From Gnetum montanum (taxonomy: Eukaryota; Streptophyta; Gnetopsida; Gnetales; Gnetaceae): a DNA stretch of 64,000 bases. The position numbers and the translations under genes were made by a program. Location of the stretch: positions 141,158 through 205,157 of the forward strand of contig MNCI01037991.1 in the NCBI GenBank assembly GCA_015680685.1, in the 5' to 3' direction. Under the pieces are notes generated by a model. That model worked only from the letters and a program-made list of their open reading frames with translations, was not told where the DNA came from and did not search any database. Shown here in pieces: positions 23,181 to 34,385 of this stretch. Each line of letters begins with the position of its first letter. Position 1 is the stretch's first letter.

Positions 23181-23653
23181 GGAAGACAGCATGGTTGCAG
23201 AAGCAAGAATTATTTCATCGAAATTCAATTGTCCTCGTTATGGTTCTTTTAATAAATCTCCATGTTTTCACACTCATTGTTACAAGAAACAAGGCCATCC
23301 TAATTTGCATGCTGTTATTCCATAAGAAGTGATCTACCTCACAAGCGTGGATGTGCATGACCTTAAGGCCACGTGGCCTTAGCAATGATTTTTTTTAAAA
23401 AAAATCAAAATTCATAGCTTCTACTCGATTTCAATTTGTAAGATTTTTTTTTAAAACATAAGAAGAGGGGCTTTATGCTTTAAAAAGAAGGGATTTATGA
23501 ACATTTGGTAAATATGAATTTGTTCTCTATGGGAATTATGGAAGTTGTAACTTCCTAGCCTAATCCTTGATGTTTGTAACCACTACAAAGGACACTTGTT
23601 AGTTGTAGCTTTTTTATCTCCTTGATGGTTACAACTACCCAAAATTGTTGTAA

Positions 23654-23747
23654 CTTACCTAACTTGTTGGGCAAGTAACCTCCTAACTTTTTGGGCAAGT
23701 AATCTCCTAATTGGTTGGCCAATTACTTGGGAGAGAAGTTAGGTAAG
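23654..23747 (+). promoter_or_regulatory. U3 inverted repeat with short direct repeats
   Basis: CTTACCTAACT (23654-23664) and AGTTAGGTAAG (23737-23747) are exact reverse complements. Between them two copies of TTGGGCAAGTAA(C/T)CTCCTAA and an inverted version occur. It lies about 40 bp upstream of the TATA box. The 3' LTR copy has one mismatch in the arms. Confidence 0.65.
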
Positions 23748-23788
23748 ATATTTTTAAATATGTAACTTCCCTATCTATCTTGGAATCC

Positions 23789-23796
23789 TATAAAAA
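23789..23796 (+). promoter_or_regulatory. TATA box of long-LTR element
   Basis: CCTATAAAAAGGC; identical in the 3' LTR at 29406-29413. Implies a U3 of about 2.0 kb and R-U5 of about 1.25 kb. Confidence 0.7.
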
Positions 23797-25095
23797 GGCT
23801 TCAAGGGGAAGGCATGAGGATCACTATATCATATTGGAGATATATCATCATCACACCTGGGGTCTCATACATCACATTTTGAAGGCTACTAGTTAGCAGT
23901 TGGGCTCTTACTTGGAGACACTTTGAGTCTTGGGAGAAGAGAATTTTGTAAAGAAGAAAGTGTGAATGATTGCTTGGAAGATGGCTTGCTAGAATAAAGA
24001 TTTCAGCCTCTTTGTCATGGTCCTATGAGTTATGCATTTCATTTTTTGTTTTGTTTAAATTGTTTAGCTAGTGGTTTAGATAGTATCATCCTTGGCAAGT
24101 AATTTTGGGATTTTTAGATTGCTCTTACTGTTCTTGTTGCCCGATAGAAATTTCTATTAAAATTTTGCCATAGAAGCGCTTGTGTTTAAAAGCCTTAAGA
24201 GCATTTTAGTAGTAAATTTTGTTATTGTGCAACGTGTGGGAACTGCTATTGGGATTGTTGTAAGAGAGCCTCTGTTTGTAGTCACGCCGTTGAACAATTC
24301 AGTAGTCGAGAGGGTTCAGAAAATCTTTGGTATTTTGATGGGACCAGAATAGCTTCTTTTTATCTTTAAAGTGAATTCCCGTGGTATTTCAATCAGAAAT
24401 TGTCAAGTCTTTTAAAGGTTCTGTTTGAATGCAATCGTTGACATCTATTATCTAGTCAAAATGGAGTCTCGTACGTGGTAGTTTACGCAGCAATTTTTGG
24501 TAGCATAATAGGATTGTCTTGGAGATATTACTTGTTTGAGCCTTGGAAGTTAGAACAATTCGTAGATATTGAATTTGGGATAGCTTTATTGCGAAGTGTT
24601 TACTCGTGTCATTTTACTTTGTTTAAATATTTGAGGTCTACACAAATCTGCTTTCTTTTCTTTTCTGCTTATTTCCATTGAATCTTGCTCTATTTCTAGT
24701 TTTCTTGTGGAACTATCTCTTTCTCTGAGGAAATTAGGAGTAGATTGCAGAGTTGTCCTCAAATGTTTTTGCAAAATTTTACTTATTACAAGTAGGTATT
24801 ATAAGGACCGCATAGACTAGGTAGTTAAACAAGATAGGAAACTTTCAACAACTCACAGTACTTGTCAAAGTTGGCTGAATCTCTTTAAAGTAAGTCATTT
24901 GTAGTTCACACACAATGCAATTGTTACATTTTACACAACCACACGCTGCAACAGCACACACACATACTCACATTAACTACTGAGTTTATTTGGAGGTATC
25001 TGGGCCTTGGTGTTGCCAGAGACCAGCAGGCACCTAAATCCCATTCGAGGATACTCGTTGGCGGTCATGTCCCAAACGGTTGCCAACAGTTCTTT

Positions 25096-25112
25096 TGGCG
25101 CTAGAAGTAGGG
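25096..25112 (+). promoter_or_regulatory. Primer-binding site of long-LTR element
   Basis: TGGCGCTAGAAGTAGGG, 8 bp after the LTR end. Closely resembles the site of the minus-strand Tat-like element at 3122-3138. Confidence 0.75.
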
Positions 25113-25205
25113 CTGAAAATTAAGCCTTTAGGTTCATCAGCCTTATACTTTTAGCAAATCAACAATTATTAGTAAGGCTTAAGAATTAGATACTATTTTC
25201 AGTTC

Positions 25206-26722
25206 ATGACCAAGAAATTTCATAGTTTGGAAAGTTTCAAAGTTTCAAAAGATATTCTAGATTCTAAGACTGATTCTTCATCAGAAGAAGAAAAGAAAGT
25301 TTCCGAATTGGGAACAAGTAGTTGAGTGAAAACTAGAAGATCAAGAAGATCACCGATTATCTCTGGTTTGTCAATTCGTAAGAGAAGATCTAGAAAGTCT
25401 AAGAGTTCAATATTTCAAAGGAATAGGATGGCAAATCCTTGGCAAGGAGTTACACCATTAGGATTTCAAAATTGCAATGATATTCGTAAGGTTGTTTACA
25501 AATATTTGCCTAAGTCTTTTATTCCAGGAAAAAGTTATTTAGCTAAAGAATATCTTCACATGTTTGAGTTAGCTTTAGCTCATGCAAATATTCAACTTGA
25601 AGATCAAGCTCGTAGGTTGTTTGTATCAAGTCTAAAGGATATGGCTTAGATTTGGTATTCAAACTTACCAAGCAATAGTATTACAAGTTGGGATGACATG
25701 AAGAATCTTTTCTTGGCCCAGTTTGGTAATCAGTTAGATCAACAACAATTATATAGTGGGTTGGTACAAGCTAAGCAAGGAGTTAAAGAGTCAATTAGAG
25801 ATTTTAACATCAAGTTTCAACGAATTTGTGGACTCTTTCAAAGGCAATATAGACCATCAAAAGAAATGCTTAAGGAAACTTACCTTAAGGCTGTCAACCC
25901 CAACATTTCAATTTGGTTAAGGAGAACTCCAAACTTGACTACACTAAATGACTACTTCAGTGAAGCTATACAGTTAGAAAAACAGTTGAACTTGAATCTT
26001 GAAGAAAATATCGCAATTCAAAACAGAGAAGAAAGAGTTATGGTTCCTATGCAAGATTTTGCTCAATTTAAAGCTTTACCGGGTCCATCTCATGTTAAGA
26101 AAGAGTAAGAGCATAAAAGAGTAGAATCTAGAAAAGGACAATTAATGAGAGATATGTCTAACAAAATAGTGAAGCTTGAAAAAGCATTGGCAAGAGCTAA
26201 TATCAAGGAAGAAAGGAAAAATAGAAAGCATAAAAATCAAGACACTAAGTTAGTAGAAGATGAGGATGAAAGTGATCTTATTATGTCCAACTTTCTTGAT
26301 ATTGAATCTGATAATGAGTTATCTAGTGTTCACTATGCAAGTAAATCTTCTAGCAATGGATCTAGTGATACTTCTTCTCTATCAAGTTTTGAAGAAGATA
26401 TGTCTTCGGATGAAGAATGTAATAACAATGAAGAAAATGGATATATTCTTTGATCTAAGGAAAGACTAACTACTTCTAGACCCCCAAATGTTATTATGGA
26501 TCCATCTACTAAGAGAAGAGCTTTTGAGCCAAATAGAAGAGATAAGAATAAAGGTAAAGACAATCAAGTGGAGCAAAGCACTCCAAATTAGTCTTTTAAT
26601 AAATAGATAAAGAGATCGAGCTTCATTAGTGATGGAGAATATGATTTGATTGAAGACATTAAACATGTCAAAGCCAATATTAGCCTCTATCAGTTGCTTC
26701 AAATAGGAGATCAGCAAAGAAA
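25206..26722 (+). pseudogene. gag: gag of long-LTR element, one frame with in-frame stops
   Basis: From the ATG at 25206 a single frame can be followed to the N gap. It is broken by TGA at 25323, TAG at 25647, TAA at 26106, TGA at 26451 and two further stops after 26570, with no frameshift. Order: acidic N terminus (SSSEEEKK), basic RRSRRS/RKRRSRKSK patch, gag core (SYLAKEYLHMFELALAHANI, DDMKNLFLAQFGNQLD, VKESIRDFNIKFQRICGLF; PF03732 type), coiled lysine-rich stretch (26145-26250), acidic serine tail, then YDLIEDIKHVKANISLYQLL, the linker normally just before protease. It would be the capsid protein of a particle using other elements' enzymes. Confidence 0.85.
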
Positions 26723-26803
26723 NNNNNNNNNNNNNNNNNNNNNNNNNNNNNNNNNNNNNNNNNNNNNNNNNNNNNNNNNNNNNNNNNNNNNNNNNNNNNN
26801 NNN
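26723..26803. other. Assembly gap (81 N)
   Basis: Run of N inside the gag-protease linker of the long-LTR element. The real length is unknown. Confidence 1.
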
Positions 26804-27300
26804 AAGAATTTCTCAGGTTACATATCAACAGATTATTCTCATATGTGGCTACCTTGGAAAGGAGAACCGAATAAAATATACATCTATAGTAAACCTTATA
26901 TGATTGATAACATTACTTCAAATGGAAGAAGTAAGATGGTTGAAAAGGGAGGTGTTGAAAACAAAATTTGTACACTCCAAGAAAGTGAGAATTCATTCGA
27001 TAAAGAAGATGAGAGGATTACTGAAGGCAAATCGCAAGAGGATCAAGTTGAAAACTCCAGTGAGCCAAAAAGTAATAGAAATATTGCTTATGAGAAGGTT
27101 AGAGATATGAGGATTCCTACCAGCACAATCCTTCCCATTCTCTTTCCATCTCAACAATAGTCCATGAACAAAGGACTTAATAATGTACAGTTTGTTTGTT
27201 TTGTTAGGAATGAGGTTTTTATACCACCAAACCTTATGTTTGATGGAAATTTTCCTCCAAAAAGATTTATCAGTTCAGATGTAAAAGTTCAATAAAAGCT
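26804..27300 (+). pseudogene. Pol-linker remnant after the gap
   Basis: Reads SGYISTDYSHMWLPWKGEPN and KPYMIDNITSNG, then an acidic tail, and later VQFVCFVRNEVFIPPNLMF. These look like linker segments that flank protease and reverse transcriptase in related gypsy elements, but neither catalytic domain is present. Frames overlap and stops occur at 27158-27160. This suggests the element arose by deletion of pol. Confidence 0.5.
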
Positions 27301-27352
27301 TCAATACAGTTCAGTTTTAAAATGAGACTTACATAAATTTCTCTAGCCTTTT

Positions 27353-27366
27353 GAAGGGGGCAGAAA
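27353..27366 (+). promoter_or_regulatory. Polypurine tract of long-LTR element
   Basis: GAAGGGGGCAGAAA immediately before the 3' LTR. Confidence 0.85.
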
Positions 27367-30300
27367 TGTTGGCACATTTGGCCATTTCATGGAACATTGA
27401 GACTCTTGATTTGAAAACTAAAACTCATGGGTTCGATTTTGGTAAGCCTCTTGCTTCATTTTCAATAAATTACAAAAGTCAAGTCATGAGTTTAAAGTTT
27501 GTTGGCTCATCCAGTAAGGTATGTATCCACCTAATAACATATCAAGGTTTAATTGTTCAGTTTCACCCACATTCGTACCTACCCACAAACACAGAGCCTA
27601 AGTCTGACCCTGAGCCTGCACCTACCTTTGTTATTTTTTGCAAAGGCATGACTAGTAATTGCTCCTTTTCATGGGTAGCAATTTGATGGTGGTATCAACA
27701 TTATCGGCATCATCCATTTTGCATGCTGCAATTGTTGAATTATTTTGGGGGCACAATCAGATTCTGAACCAGGGTTATTATCTGAGAATAAGATGCAGCA
27801 GTTCTACTACATTAACAAGAAGAAGAAAAAGAATTTGTTACAGGTGTAGGTGTGTTCCTGGGCATGGGTCTGTGGAAGGCATACACAACAGCAAAATTAT
27901 ACCTACAATCATCATCGTCCAAATGTGCTCTAGATGGCTATAGAAAACGCCCATTTTACCTCCCAGAATTGTTTCTGATTGCAGGCCTGTCACTTGCCCA
28001 CATTCTGAACTCAGCCCTGTTCTCAGATTCCGCCAAAGATTTGGTGGGTTCAGCAAAGGAGTGTTGGTGCATATGCAGGATGACTGGGAAATTCGCGTGC
28101 ACAACGTGATTTTAGAGATGGCCAAAAAAAAGATGTGAATTCAACAGAATTACAACTGTTTTGCAATTTCAGAAACTAATTAAGCAATGCAATAATCCGA
28201 ATATGCTTTGTCAGCTGAAAGGCATTTATCTTCAGGAGAGGGTGGAAGGAAACATTTTGAAATTGCCTGCGGAGAAGCTAGATATGATGGCTTCCTTTCT
28301 TCGAATATTTTCGCCAGAATTTTTTGAAACCCTCTCTGCAACCTTGTTCAATGCAATAACAGTTACAGGGAAATGCAAATCCACTGCCTGCAAACCCTTA
28401 AAACCCTTGCTGATGGGCACCAACGCTGAAGATCATCCTTTGACCATTGCTGCTACTGCCACGAGCGCTGCTGCTGCTAGAGCCGAGTTGCCTTTTGCCA
28501 CCGTTGATGTTGGCTCGTGTGTCTATCTGTGCGCCGTCGCTGGCCGTCGCGTGGGAGGCAGGAACAGAAGGGGAGGGCTATGTGTCGGCGGAGGACAAAT
28601 GGCGAGCGATGGGCGGATGAGACAGCAGCTACGGCGGGTGGATGAACAGTGGCAATAGAAGAAGACAGGTAGTGGTCTCTGTTGCACGCGGAGCCATGGC
28701 TTCGGCCACGTCTAGATCTGGCCGAGGGTTGCTCAAATCTAGCAGATCTGGCTACGGGATACTGCGCGCGAGTGGAAAACAGAGGGCGGAGGACAAGGAA
28801 GACTGCACAGTTGCAGAAGCAAGAATTATTTCATCGAAATTGAATTGTCCTCGTTATGGTTCTTTCAATAAATCTCCAAGTTTTCACACTCATTCTTACA
28901 AGAAACAAGGCCATCCTAATTTGCATGCTGTTATTCCAGAAGAAGTGATCTACCTCACAAGCGTGGATGTGCATGACCTTAAGGCCACGTGGCCTTAGCA
29001 ATGATTTTTTTTTAAAAAAATCAAAACTCATAGCTTCTACTCGATTTCAATTTGTAAGATTTTTTTTTAAAACATAAGAAGAGGGGGTTTATGCTTTAAA
29101 AAGAAGGGATTTATGAACATTTGGTAAATATGAATTTGTTCTCTATGGGAATTGTGGAAGTTGTAACTTCCTTGCCTAATCCTTGATGTTTGTAACCACT
29201 ACAAAGGACACTTGTTAGTTGTAGCTTTTTTATCTCCTTGATGGTTACAACTACCCAAAATTGTTGTAACTTACCTAACTTGTTGGGCAAGTAACCTCCT
29301 AACTTTTTGGGCAAGTAATCTCCTAATTGGTTGGCCAAGTTACTTGGGAGAGAAGTTAGGTGAGATATTTTTAAATATGTAACTTCCCTACCTACTTTGG
29401 AATCCTATAAAAAGGCTTCAAGGGGAAGGGATGAGGATCACCATATCATATTGGAGATATATCATCATCACACCTGGGGTCTCATACATCACATTTTGAA
29501 AGCTACAAGTTAGCACTTGGGCTCTTACTTGGAGACAGTTTGAGTCTTGGGAGAAGAGCATTTTGTAAAGAAGAAAGTGGGAACGATTGCTTGCAAGATG
29601 GCTTGCTAGAATAAAGATCTCAACCTCTTTGTCATGGTCCTATGAGTTATACATTTCATTTTTTGTTTTGTTTAAATTGTCTAGCTAGTGGTTTAGATAG
29701 TATCATCCTTGGCAAGTAATTTTGGGATTTTTAGATTGCTCTTACTGTTCTTGTTGCCCGATAGAAATTTCTATTAAAATTTTTTCATAGAAGTGCTTGT
29801 GTTTAAAAGCCTTAAGAGCATTTTAGTAGTAAATTTTGTTATTGTGCAACGTGTGGGAACTGCTATTGGGATTGTTGTAAGAGAGCCTCTGTTTGTAGTC
29901 ACGCCGTTGAACAATTCAGTAGTCAAGAGGGTTCAGAAAATCTTTGCTATTTTGACGGGACCAGAATAGCTTCTTTTTATCTTTAAAGTTAATTCTTGTG
30001 GTTTTTCAATCAGAAATTGTCAAGTCTTTTAAAGGTTCTGTTTGAATGCAATCGTTGACATCTATTATCTTGTCAAAATGGTAGCATAATAGGATTGTCT
30101 TGAAGATATTGCTTGTTTGAGCCTTGGAAGTTAGAACAATTCGTAGATATTGAATTTGGGATAGCTTTATTGCGAAGTGTTTACTCGTGTCATTTTACTT
30201 TGTTTAAATATTTGAGGTCTACACAAATCTGCTTTCTTTTCTTTTCTGCTTATTTCCATTGAATCTTGCTCTATTTCTAGTTTTCTTGTGGAACTATCTC

Positions 30301-30670
30301 TTTCTCTGAGGAAAATTAGGAGTAGATTGCAGAGTTGTGCTCAAATGTTTTTGCAAAATTTTACTTGTTACAAGTAGGTATTATAAGGACCACATAGACT
30401 AGGCAGTTAAACAAGATAGGAAACTTTCAACAACTTACAGTACTTGTCAAAGTTGGCTGAATCTCTTTAAAGTAAGTCATTTGTAGTTCACACACAACGC
30501 AATTGTTACATTTTACACAACCACATGCCGCAACAACACACACACATACTCACATTAACTACTGAGTTTATTTGGAGGTATCTAGGCCTTGGTGTTGCTA
30601 GAAACCAGCAGGCACCTAAATCCTGTTCGAGGACACTCGTTGGCGGTCGCGTCCCAAACGGTCGCCAACA
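27367..30670 (+). repeat. 3' LTR of long-LTR element (3304 bp)
   Basis: Direct repeat of 21773-25087 with the indels described there. Ends GGTCGCCAACA. Contains the better kept 165-residue open frame (28161-28658) and TATA box at 29406-29413. Any polyadenylation signal in R was not located with confidence. Confidence 0.95.
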
Positions 30671-30675
30671 TTAAG
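30671..30675 (+). repeat. Target-site duplication TTAAG (right)
   Basis: Matches 21768-21772. Confidence 0.9.
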
Positions 30676-31030
30676 TAAATAAATGTATGCACTTGAAGGT
30701 GATTAAGGGATTGGTCCATTAATTTTCTCTATCATGTTAGTTCATTGCAAACTAGAACATTCAGTATTTAGCATTTCCTTTTTCCTTAGATGAAACAAAC
30801 ATTCTGAATTAACATCATTTAATAGAGAATAACTAAAAGATACTTCATGTTCTGAATTTGTGGTTGTTTGTTTATTTCCAAATATAGGGTAGTCACAAGT
30901 GTGTATTACACAAGCAAGTCCTTGATCACATGGCAAGAAGGCTAGAAGATCTATGTGTGTATGTGGATAATAACATCATGATTCTACTCATCAAAAACAA
31001 GTGTGATCTCAATGATTTCTACACTGTGCC
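30676..31030. other. Gene-free spacer between two insertions
   Basis: About 355 bp with no coding signal. The only open frame (minus, 30742-30936) has no resemblance to a protein. This is probably the original locus interrupted first by one element and then the other. Confidence 0.6.
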
Positions 31031-31035
31031 TAAGG

Positions 31036-31612
31036 TGTAGCATGTGTTACCTACTAACACATTTTATGGGTTAGTTAATGCATGAAAGTAGACATCATAC
31101 CTACTAACACGTTTTATGGATTAGTTAATGCATAAAAGTGGGCACCATGCCTACTAACACATTTTATGGATTAGTTAATTCATGAAAGTGGCCACTATAC
31201 CAACTAAAACATTTTTATAAGTTGGTTAATGCATCAATGTGGTCTTCATATATGGTAACACATTTTTTATGCTTGGGCATTGGGTCTATTATGGTAACCA
31301 ATTCCATGGCCTATAAATTTATTCTTGATGGAAGAACAAAGGCACCATGAATCACAATAGGATTGTAGTTTCAGTCCCTTTCATAGACACATGAAGATTG
31401 CATGCACGATTGTTGTAGAGCACCCGTGTGAAAGAAGAATCAGAATGCCAAATTTAATATGAGGCATCAATGGCTAGAGGTTAGTTCCATTTGCTCAAGA
31501 ATTATGCATTTGTACTTATTTATGCATGTGAATGTCTTGTGTCATTTGCTTCCACATTTTGTACTTTGATTACTTGTGCAATCTAGTTTTTTTTTCATAA
31601 TGATTATTTACA
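31036..31612 (+). repeat. 5' LTR of copia element (577 bp)
   Basis: Holds four tandem 50-bp units (31050-31250) of the pattern CCTACTAACACATTTTATGG plus GTTAGTTAATGCATGAAAGT and a short tail. TATA box at 31312-31319 (CCTATAAATTTA). Exactly 50 bp longer than the 3' LTR, which has three units. Confidence 0.95.
31050..31250 (+). repeat. Four 50-bp tandem units in copia U3
   Basis: Units at 31050-31099, 31100-31149, 31150-31199 and 31200-31250; the last is the most diverged. A fifth, very decayed half-unit may follow. Confidence 0.9.
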
Positions 31613-31614
31613 TT

Positions 31615-31627
31615 TTATATCGAAGCC
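31615..31627 (+). promoter_or_regulatory. Decayed initiator-tRNA-Met primer site
   Basis: TTATATCGAAGCC, 2 bp after the LTR, matches the usual copia site TGGTATCAGAGCC at 9 of 13 positions; three of the four differences are transitions. Confidence 0.6.
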
Positions 31628-32500
31628 TTACATCTCTATCTTGATGTGGTTTTTTGATGATGGTGCAACCTGGAAATAGCTTTTTCTAAAATATTTCTAC
31701 ACTTTGTAGTTTGAAGAAGATCACTCGCTTCTAGTTTTTTCCTAGTGAAAGAGATTTTACTCTCAAGTTTTGTCTCATTCTTGTGCATCGTAGAACTAGA
31801 AAATAGAAAACATTACTACAGTGGCAATGAGGATATTTTCTTTTATTGTTTTAAAAAGCTGATTTGGTTGTGTTATCTACAATTTTTCTTTATTCGACAA
31901 TTTGCTATTTGCATCATTGGCCTACAATAGCCTATTGTTATGTAAATGTTTTCAAAGGTTGAAAATGATTTGGTTTAACTTGAGCAGTCTTAAGGCTAAC
32001 AAATGTTTATTACCTCTACGCATAGTTGGATTTTGTTAATTATGTATGCACTTTTTTCATTCCAACTTGCGTATCCAGCATTCATCATTGTTATTATGAT
32101 TTATGGTGTTTTTTCATGTTGGCCAATGAATTAGCGTTATTCTATAGGGTCTTCTTTTGGTGGTTTCACCTCCACATAAGCACCTTGGGCTGAAATAATT
32201 AAATGAATTATATTTATACAATGTTGGATTTGCTAATTTATCAATTTTATGGATATTTTTGTATATTTATGCATCATTTTCTACATATGAATTATAACAA
32301 GTGATCTATATAATTTTGTATAATTAGAGAGTAGCCACAACATCTTTAATTATGCAAATTATGTACTAAGAGCTTTTGGATCACATATGGTACACAACAT
32401 TAAAAATTGTGATTAATCATATGTAATATGATAAAATTTATCCCACATGATTTTTTTATTATATTTAATATGATTAATTAGGATGATATGTTAAATATAA
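31628..32500 (+). other. Copia leader region, gag missing
   Basis: About 870 bp between primer site and zinc knuckle with no recognisable gag; AT-rich, short frames only (for example 31745-31930). The usual copia gag core is deleted or decayed past recognition. Confidence 0.55.
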
Positions 32501-32522
32501 AGAAAGGTACGCAACTCTCACT

Positions 32523-33730
32523 TGTTTTTTTAAATATAAAGGGCACATAAAGAAGGATTGTTCTAAATATAAAAAATGGCTTGAAAAGAAAGGTACTCAA
32601 CTCTCACTTGTCTTTTTTTTGAATCTAATATGGTTGATGTTGGCCATGAAACATGGTGGATTGATTTTGGTTCTACAATCCATGTTACCAATTCCTTACA
32701 GGGGGTGAAAAACCTAAGGAAACTAGTGGGAAGTGAGTCATGCATCTATTCAGACAACAAGATGCACTCACATGTGGAGGCAATCAGAACATGCATTTTA
32801 GTTTTAAGAAATGGTTTTATTTTAGAATTGGAAAAGACATTTTACATTCCAATTTTTTCAAGGAATTTAATTTCTATTTCAAGGCTTATATCATTGGGAT
32901 TTTCCTTTAATTTTTTAGACACTATATTCAATTTATATTATAGATCTGAACTTATTGGAAATGGTACATTGACATATGGTCTTTTCAAAATTAATTTACA
33001 AAATGAGACTTCTTATACTTCTATGCATCTTCATGCTAGCATTAAGAGATGTGTTATGAATGATGAATCCTCTATGTTGTCACATTGTAGATTACGACAT
33101 AGCTTTATTGAAATAATAAAGAGATTAGTAAATGATGGAGTACTTAGTACTCTAGCTTTTACTGACTTTGACACTTGTGTGAACTACATAAAGGGAAAGC
33201 AAACTAATTTGTCAAAGAAAGGTGCCAAGAGGAGTTCAAACATATTAGAGATCATACATATAGATATTTGTAGTCTAGATATGGATGCATATGATCAAAA
33301 ATATTTGATTACCTTTATTGATGATTACTCATGATATATGTATCTCTACCTACTTCATAACAAGAGAGAAGCTTTAGATGCCTTTAAGGTGTTTAAGGTT
33401 GAAGTAGAGAAACAATGTAGTAAGCAAATAGAGCTAGTGAGATCTGATAGAGGTGTGAATACTATGGTAGATATACTAATGATGGACAAGCACCTAGTCC
33501 ATTTGCTAAGTTTCTTCAAGAGCATGAGATTGTTGCCGAGTACACTATGCCTAGTTCTCTAGACCAAAATGGTGTGGCAAAAAGAAGAAATCAAACATTA
33601 TTGGACATGGTGCAAAGTATGCTTACTAGCTTCAAGCTTCCTAAGTCCTTGTGGATTGAAGCTCTTAAGACGATGGTGTATAAATTAAACCAAGTTCCAA
33701 CCAAGGTGATCATAAAGACACCATTTTAAA
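32523..33730 (+). pseudogene. pol: Copia zinc knuckle, protease, GAG-pre-integrase and integrase
   Basis: 32523-32561 reads CFFKYKGHIKKDC, a CCHC knuckle lacking its second cysteine. 32630-33334 reads WWIDFGSTIHVTN, the protease loop with its DSG serine changed to Phe (TTT at 32666-32668, one C-to-T change), then LSHCRLRHSFIEIIKRLV (GAG-pre-integrase) and IDICSLDMDAYDQKYLITFIDD, the integrase start with its first Asp. After a TGA at 33332-33334, 33338-33729 has LVRSDRG (second Asp, 33446-33448) and QNGVAKRRNQTLLDM. The catalytic Glu (normally AERRN) is Lys (AAA at 33580-33582), one G-to-A change. Confidence 0.9.
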
Positions 33731-34385
33731 TATGAAAAGGTAGGGAAATCAAATTTGCAACATATACACATTTGGGGATGCCCATTTGAAGTAAGAGTCT
33801 ATAATCCATAAGAAAAGAAGCTAGACCCAAGGACCATAAGTGCGTATTTTGTTGGATATTTTGAATAGTCTAAGGGATATAGATTTTATTGCCCATCACA
33901 TACTACTAGGTTTGTGGAATCAAGGAATGCTAAATTTCTTGAGAATGACCTGATTAGTAGGAGCAGTAGATCTTGGAACATTGTTCCTGAGATAGATCAT
34001 ATAGACACTCAATCCACTATTTCAAATGATAAATTGATTGTTGTGCATAATACACCTAGAGCACAAATGTGTACTAAACAATAACCAATCATCGAAGTTC
34101 CACAAACTACTAATCCTGAAGTAGTAGATCCAGCTAAACAACAGATACCAAAACTTGTTGAACATTATTATCCTCAAGAGAATGATGAACCAACATTACC
34201 AAGATCTACTAGAGTAATGTGATCAAGGATTCCTAGTGATTCTATGGTGTATCTATAGGAATATGACTACAACATAGGAGCTAAAATGATCCCAAAACAT
34301 TTTCACAAGCCATGAGTTGTAAGGAATCTAACTTGTGATATGATGTCATGAAAGATGAAATGAACTATGTCATCTAATGGAGTCT
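33731..34385 (+). pseudogene. pol: Copia integrase C-terminal region and RT linker
   Basis: Reads HIHIWGCPFEVRVYNP, ISAYFVGYFE and GYRFYCPSHTTRFVESRNA, the conserved copia segment after the integrase core, with several stops. The linker TLPRSTRVM lies before reverse transcriptase. Confidence 0.75.

Larger units (their letters stand above)
21773..25087 (+). repeat. 5' LTR of long-LTR element (3315 bp)
   Basis: Colinear with 27367-30670. Relative to the partner it lacks about 24 bp near 21871 (a deletion between TCA microhomologies) and keeps about 36 bp near 24463 that the partner lost between TGG repeats. TATA box at 23789-23796. U3 includes a GC-richer, coding-like stretch (22230-23180) and a hairpin at 23654-23747. 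Confidence 0.95.
21773..30670 (+). mobile_element. Long-LTR Ty3/gypsy element with gag but no pol (TR-GAG/LARD-like)
   Basis: An 8.9-kb element with two LTRs of 3315 and 3304 bp (TGTTGGC...GCCAACA), TTAAG target duplications, primer site at 25096-25112 and polypurine tract at 27353-27366. The 2.28-kb interior encodes gag and short protease/pol linker remnants only. Known non-autonomous classes with this build are LARDs (long LTRs) and TR-GAG (gag only). An 81-N gap lies in the interior; it is too small to hide pol unless its size is wrong. LTR divergence looks like a few percent, mostly transitions. Confidence 0.92.
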
